A stretch of DNA of 64,000 bases from Streptomonospora sp. PA3 (GTDB lineage: Bacteria > Actinomycetota > Actinomycetes > Streptosporangiales > Streptosporangiaceae), in assembly GCF_009728995.1 (NCBI RefSeq), contig NZ_VTZW01000020.1:62001-126000 (forward strand). The letters run 5' to 3'. Each line of letters begins with the position of its first letter. Position 1 is the stretch's first letter. The notes under the pieces are model-generated. The model was not told the origin of the DNA. It saw only the letters and a list, made by a program, of their open reading frames with translations, and did no database searches. This document shows, piece by piece, positions 61,979-64,000 of the stretch. A program made the translations under genes and the position numbers.

Positions 61979-62974
61979 TCATCCGGCGTCCGGGCGGCCG
62001 GAGACGACCTCGGCCGCTCCCTCGGCGACGCTGAGGAAGACGTCCTCCAGCGATGCGCTGCGCAGCTCCAGGCGCTCCAGGGCCGTGCCGCGCTGCCGCG
62101 CCCAGTCCAGCAGCGGCCCCATCGCCCGGTAGGCGCGCCCGTCGGCGTCGTCGCCGCCGACGGTGTAGTTCACCCAGGCCTCGCCGCCGCGCATCTCGAC
62201 CGCGGCGGTGGAGCCGGGCAGCTCGGGCAGGTCGGCGAAGCGCACGTCGGCGGGCAGCCGGAAGGCGATGCGGTCGCCCCATTCGACGACCACCTCGCGC
62301 AGGGTTCCCTCGATCCGGGTCTCGCCGCGGTGCATGATGGCCAGCCGGTCGGCGAGGAACTCGGCCTCCTCCAGGTGGTGCGTGGTGAGCAGGACGGCCA
62401 TCCCACGCTCGACGAGTTCGGCGACGGCACTCCAGGTGGCGCGCCGGGCCTCGGGGTCCATGCCGGTGGTGGGCTCGTCCAGGAACAGCACCTCGGGCTG
62501 GGAGAGCACCGCCAGTCCCAAATCGAGGCGGCGCTTCTGCCCGCCGGAGAGGTGGCGGACCTGGACACCGGCCTTGTCTGCGAGGCCGGTCAGCTCCAGC
62601 ACCGCGCCGCGGTCCATCGGGTCGGCGGCCAGGTCGCGGGAGAGGTCGATGCTCTCGGCGACGGTCAGCTCCGGGAAGAGCCCGCTGTGCTGCAGCACGG
62701 CGTCGACACGCTCGCGCAGCTCGCGGGGGCGGCCGTAGGGGTCGCTGCCCAGGACGCGCACGGTGCCCGCGGTGGGCCGGCGGAACCCCTCAAGGGTCTC
62801 GACGGTGGTGGTCTTGCCCGCGCCGTTGGTGCCCAGCAGCGCGAACAACTCTCCCTTGGCCACCTCGAAGGAGATGCCCTTGACCGCCTCGAAGTCGCCG
62901 TAGCTCTGCCGCAGGCCCCGGACACTGATCGCGTGCTCGCCGGGCTCGGCCGCCGGCGGTTCTGCTGTGCTCAT
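61979..62974 (-). CDS. ABC-2 type exporter ATPase
   Basis: This 331-residue ATPase of the drug-export type has Walker A GTNGAGKTT (48-56), the signature HLSGGQKRRLDLGLAVL, Walker B VLFLDEPTTGMDPE and H-loop LLTTHHLEEAEFLADR. A C-terminal extension of about 90 residues is usual for DrrA-like proteins. I start at ATG 62974 rather than the longer frame to 63025. The permease follows 112 bases on. Confidence 0.93.
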   Translation of the reverse strand: MSTAEPPAAEPGEHAISVRGLRQSYGDFEAVKGISFEVAKGELFALLGTNGAGKTTTVETLEGFRRPTAGTVRVLGSDPYGRPRELRERVDAVLQHSGLFPELTVAESIDLSRDLAADPMDRGAVLELTGLADKAGVQVRHLSGGQKRRLDLGLAVLSQPEVLFLDEPTTGMDPEARRATWSAVAELVERGMAVLLTTHHLEEAEFLADRLAIMHRGETRIEGTLREVVVEWGDRIAFRLPADVRFADLPELPGSTAAVEMRGGEAWVNYTVGGDDADGRAYRAMGPLLDWARQRGTALERLELRSASLEDVFLSVAEGAAEVVSGRPDAG

Positions 62975-63103
62975 ACCCCCGATTCTCCCGCCCGGCCCCG
63001 CAGCGCCCCCAGACCCCGATGTCACCGCCCGCCCGTGAGATCCGCCCGGCCCCGCCCATGACAGGTGTCATACCTCGCCGGACCCGGTTTCCGGTCCGAA
63101 CGA

Positions 63104-64000
63104 TCAGCTGTCGATGCCCATGCCCACGGCGTCCAGGGTGCGCAGCCAGAGGTTGCGGCGGCCGCCGTTGCGGTCGGCGGCGGCGAGGGAGCGTTTGGTG
63201 AGTTCGATTCCGGCGTAGCGCAGCGGCTCGGGCGGGAAGGGGACGGGGCGGCTGCGGACCAGCTTGAGCCGGGTGCGTTCGGTGTCGGCGCCGTCGAGGC
63301 GGTCGAGCATCACCTGGGCGCCGAAGCGGGTGGCGCCCACGCCCAGGCCGGTGTAGCCGGCGGCGTAGGCCAGCCGGCCGCCGAACGCGGTGCCGAAGAA
63401 CGCGCAGAAGCGGCTGGAGGTGTCGATAACCCCGCCCCAGCTGTGGGTGAAGGAGAGCCCTTCCAGCTGCGGGAAGGTCGCGAAGAAGTTGCCGGCGAGG
63501 CGGTGGAAGGTCTCGGGGTTCTGGTCGTAGGCGGGGCGCACCCGGCCGCCGTAGTGGTAGACGACGTCGTAGCCGCCCCACAGGACGCGGTTGTCGGCGG
63601 TGAGCCGGTAGTAGTGGAACCGGTTGCCGGAGTCGCTGAGACCCTGGCGGCCCTGCCAGCCGATCGAGGCCAGCTGCTCGGCGGTCAGCGGTTCGGTGAC
63701 CAGGGCATAGTCGTAGACGGGCGCGACGTAGTGCCGGATGCGGCGCAGCGGGCCGGGGAAGGCGCCGCTGCCCCAGGCCACGCGTTCGGCCAGCACCGAT
63801 CCGGTGCGCAGCTGGAGCCGCAGCCCGCCGTGCTCGCGGCGGATGCCGCGCACGGGGCTGTTCTCGTAGATGCGCACGCCCAGCCGCAGGCAGGCCTCGC
63901 GCAGCCCCCACACCAGCTTGGCCGGGTGCACCATGGCCACGCCGTCGGGGTCGAGCAGCCCGCCCAGGTAGGTGGGCGAGTCGACCAGGGCGCGCGTCTG
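63104..64000 (-). CDS. FAD-dependent (DAO/OrdL-type) oxidoreductase, 3' part
   Basis: The C-terminal 298 residues are visible; the FAD-binding N-terminus lies beyond base 64000. The sequence fits the DAO family near gamma-glutamylputrescine oxidase: AMVHPAKLVWGLREACLRLG, HYYRLTADNRVLWGGYD, LSFTHSWGGVIDTSSRF and AAGYTGLGVGATRFGAQVM (FAD-contact end). Substrate is probably an amine or amino acid. It is transcribed toward the ABC exporter, 129 bases before it. Confidence 0.85.
   Translation of the reverse strand, partial: QTRALVDSPTYLGGLLDPDGVAMVHPAKLVWGLREACLRLGVRIYENSPVRGIRREHGGLRLQLRTGSVLAERVAWGSGAFPGPLRRIRHYVAPVYDYALVTEPLTAEQLASIGWQGRQGLSDSGNRFHYYRLTADNRVLWGGYDVVYHYGGRVRPAYDQNPETFHRLAGNFFATFPQLEGLSFTHSWGGVIDTSSRFCAFFGTAFGGRLAYAAGYTGLGVGATRFGAQVMLDRLDGADTERTRLKLVRSRPVPFPPEPLRYAGIELTKRSLAAADRNGGRRNLWLRTLDAVGMGIDS

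Overview
The window is very GC-rich DNA with densely packed, mostly minus-strand operons and GTG/TTG starts. Gene order and content point to a filamentous actinomycete, most likely a Nocardiopsis/Streptomonospora-type member of the Streptosporangiales. The grounds are the block alr-tsaE-tsaB-rimI-tsaD ... groES-groEL ... shbA-type sigma factor-guaB-guaB3 (same order as in Mycobacterium and Streptomyces), a GroEL with a His-rich tail, WhiB, DUF397 and ANTAR proteins, a full ectoine/hydroxyectoine locus and an osaCAB-like osmotic signalling locus. I see no tRNA, rRNA, CRISPR, insertion sequence or replication origin.

Layout. 1-4631: an RNA-repair cassette (Hen1 and the 5' part of Pnkp), two small genes upstream of it, and a divergent, lower-GC XRE/DUF397 regulator pair. 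5002-10800: glpD, a secreted lytic transglycosylase, guaB3 and guaB. 11388-15693: an ECF sigma factor, groEL/groES under a CIRCE operator, and a divergent methyltransferase. 16090-18207: a 705-residue coiled-coil protein. 19131-23219: the t6A genes tsaD/tsaB/tsaE with rimI and alr. 23385-28921: SRPBCC, MutT1, polyphosphate kinase, GPP34 and CPBP proteins. 29227-36312: ehuBCDA (ectoine uptake) and ectABCD. 37014-40152: WhiB, CopC, PP2C and an SDR-like protein. 40766-45898: a glycosyltransferase, then a MEDS/HATPase anti-sigma-like protein, a STAS protein, a GAF-ANTAR protein and a PAS-GAF protein. 46211-50876: two aldo/keto reductases, a secreted alpha/beta hydrolase and a membrane-anchored exported protein. 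51309-58829: osaB, osaA (seven HAMP domains) and divergent osaC. 58873-64000: a DesK/DesR-type two-component pair, an ABC-2 exporter and the 3' part of a FAD oxidoreductase.

The clearest functional theme is osmotic stress: synthesis and re-import of (hydroxy)ectoine in one locus, and about 15 kb away an OsaCAB-like system that in Streptomyces is tied to osmoadaptation and SigB. The ectA and osaA/osaC upstream regions share a near-identical 13-14 base motif, and a SigB-type GTTT-N15-GGGTAT sequence lies beside ectA.

The most unusual structural feature is a family of intergenic nested palindromes of about 260-340 bp. One copy lies at 4656-4916, one at 10874-11358 (carrying a 56-bp tandem array), and two abut at 18428-19100. 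Degenerate fragments occur near 18311, 40460, 43454, 46028 and 61910. In the best copy four pairs of arms share one centre of symmetry. No transposase is visible nearby, and I do not recognise the family.
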